Assembly (NCBI GenBank): GCA_002692165.1
Contig: NZJL01000098.1
Coordinates: forward strand, 1 to 15,907
From: Porticoccaceae bacterium
GTDB taxonomy: Bacteria > Pseudomonadota > Gammaproteobacteria > Pseudomonadales > Porticoccaceae
Direction of reading: 5' to 3'
Length of the DNA: 15,907 nt
Shown here: in pieces, positions 15,218-15,907 of the stretch
Layout of the letters: each line of letters starts with the position of its first letter
Position numbering within the stretch: the first letter of the stretch is position 1
Notes under the pieces: generated by a model
What the model was told of the DNA's origin: nothing
The model's database searches: none
Seen by the model: the letters and a program-made list of their open reading frames with translations, nothing else
Translations under genes and position numbers: made by a program

Positions 15218-15907
15218 ATGGCTATCTTTTTTGTCTCTGACGTGCATCTTTCATCAGCGCAAAGTCAAATCGCTTCCGCTTTCTTCACTTTTCTGTCTTC
15301 TCTCTCAGAGAAGGCGGAAAAACTCTTTATTCTGGGAGATCTGTTTGAGACGTGGATTGGCGATGATGATCCGTGTGAACTTGCAGTTACAACTCAGCTT
15401 CGGTTGAGAGATCTTACTCTGAAGGGAACGGAACTATTTATACAGCATGGGAATAGAGACTTTCTCTTGGGCCGCAGGTTCATGAAGTTGACAGGCGCTA
15501 CTCTGATTCATGACTATCATGTAATCGAGACGTATAATCAACGAGTTCTTTTGATGCATGGCGACCTCCTTTGTTCGAATGACCGCGATTATCAGGCTTT
15601 TCGGAAAAAGACTCGGCGACCTATTTTTCGTTGGATTTTAAGAAATCTGCCATTATCCAAGAGACAAGAGATGGCAGCTAAATGGAGAACCGAGACCACT
15701 CGTCAGAGCAGCCACAAGCCTCCCTCAATGATGGATGTGAGCCACAAGACTGTTGAGCGCGTAATGTCAAAAACGAGCGCCGAAACGTTAGTGCACGGCC
15801 ACACACATAGCCCGGCACGCCATAAATTAGAGCCAAGTATGAAAGAGAGAATTGTGCTGGGTGATTGGTCATCCCATGGCTGGGCGTTGAAGCTTGACCG
15901 AGGGGGG
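15218..15907 (+). CDS. lpxH: UDP-2,3-diacylglucosamine diphosphatase LpxH, 3'-truncated by window edge
   Basis: LpxH hydrolyses UDP-2,3-diacylglucosamine to lipid X and UMP at the inner membrane, a step in lipid A synthesis. The frame opens at ATG 15218 and is still open at the window end, giving 230 codons; E. coli LpxH has 240, so only a few residues are missing. All metal ligands of this calcineurin-like phosphoesterase are present at E. coli positions: Asp8 and His10 (SDVHL), Asp41 (LGDLFETWIGDDD), Asn79 (HGNRDFLLG), His114 (MHGD), and His195 and His197 (HGHTH). The start puts SDVHL at the usual distance from the N-terminus. GGTGGA lies immediately before the ATG, too close for an ideal ribosome site, so coupling to ppiB 22 bases upstream is plausible. 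Its presence implies a Gram-negative outer membrane with lipid A. Confidence 0.95.
   Translation, partial: MAIFFVSDVHLSSAQSQIASAFFTFLSSLSEKAEKLFILGDLFETWIGDDDPCELAVTTQLRLRDLTLKGTELFIQHGNRDFLLGRRFMKLTGATLIHDYHVIETYNQRVLLMHGDLLCSNDRDYQAFRKKTRRPIFRWILRNLPLSKRQEMAAKWRTETTRQSSHKPPSMMDVSHKTVERVMSKTSAETLVHGHTHSPARHKLEPSMKERIVLGDWSSHGWALKLDRGG

Overview
The window looks like chromosomal DNA from a gammaproteobacterium of moderate, roughly mid-40s GC (estimated by eye), probably marine. This rests on the closeness of the GlnS, CysS, PpiB, LpxH and PtrB translations to gammaproteobacterial proteins. It also rests on the clustering of folD, a tRNA gene, cysS, glnS, ppiB and lpxH, which I recall from Pseudomonas-type genomes; no database search was possible.

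Layout. (1) 1-1858, minus strand: the first two genes of an aa3-type cytochrome c oxidase operon, subunit II with a fused cytochrome c domain (ctaC) and then subunit I (ctaD), which runs off the left edge. (2) 2206-4356, plus strand: an oligopeptidase B-type serine peptidase that carries a lipoprotein signal. (3) 4461-5111: an unrecognised 216-residue protein. (4) 5328-7744: a decayed two-gene block. A luciferase-like (LLM) flavin oxidoreductase gene has probably lost its ATG and has a one-base insertion in a C run near its end. The adjacent MFS transporter gene has a nonsense codon and two frameshifts. (5) 7808-8255: a consensus-like promoter, an intact tRNA-His(GTG), and a shrunken second tRNA-His copy that keeps the acceptor 3' strand, T arm, CCA and flanks but has lost the D and anticodon arms. 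(6) 8328-9179: folD. (7) 9230-9982 (minus) and 10216-11382 (plus): a crotonase-family protein without the hydratase glutamates and a short GlpD-like flavoprotein without several glycerol-3-phosphate-binding residues; these two sit between folD and cysS. (8) 11398-14488, minus: cysS and glnS as an operon, divergent from (9) 14686-15907, plus: ppiB and lpxH, the latter cut by the right edge.

Functionally the window joins respiration (terminal oxidase), one-carbon metabolism (FolD), translation (tRNA-His, CysRS, GlnRS), protein folding (PpiB) and lipid A synthesis (LpxH), with accessory catabolic-type enzymes between. I found no CRISPR array, insertion sequence or defence system. The points most worth attention are the jointly decayed LLM/MFS pair, the tRNA-His acceptor/T-arm relic, and the two accessory enzymes whose standard active-site residues are replaced.
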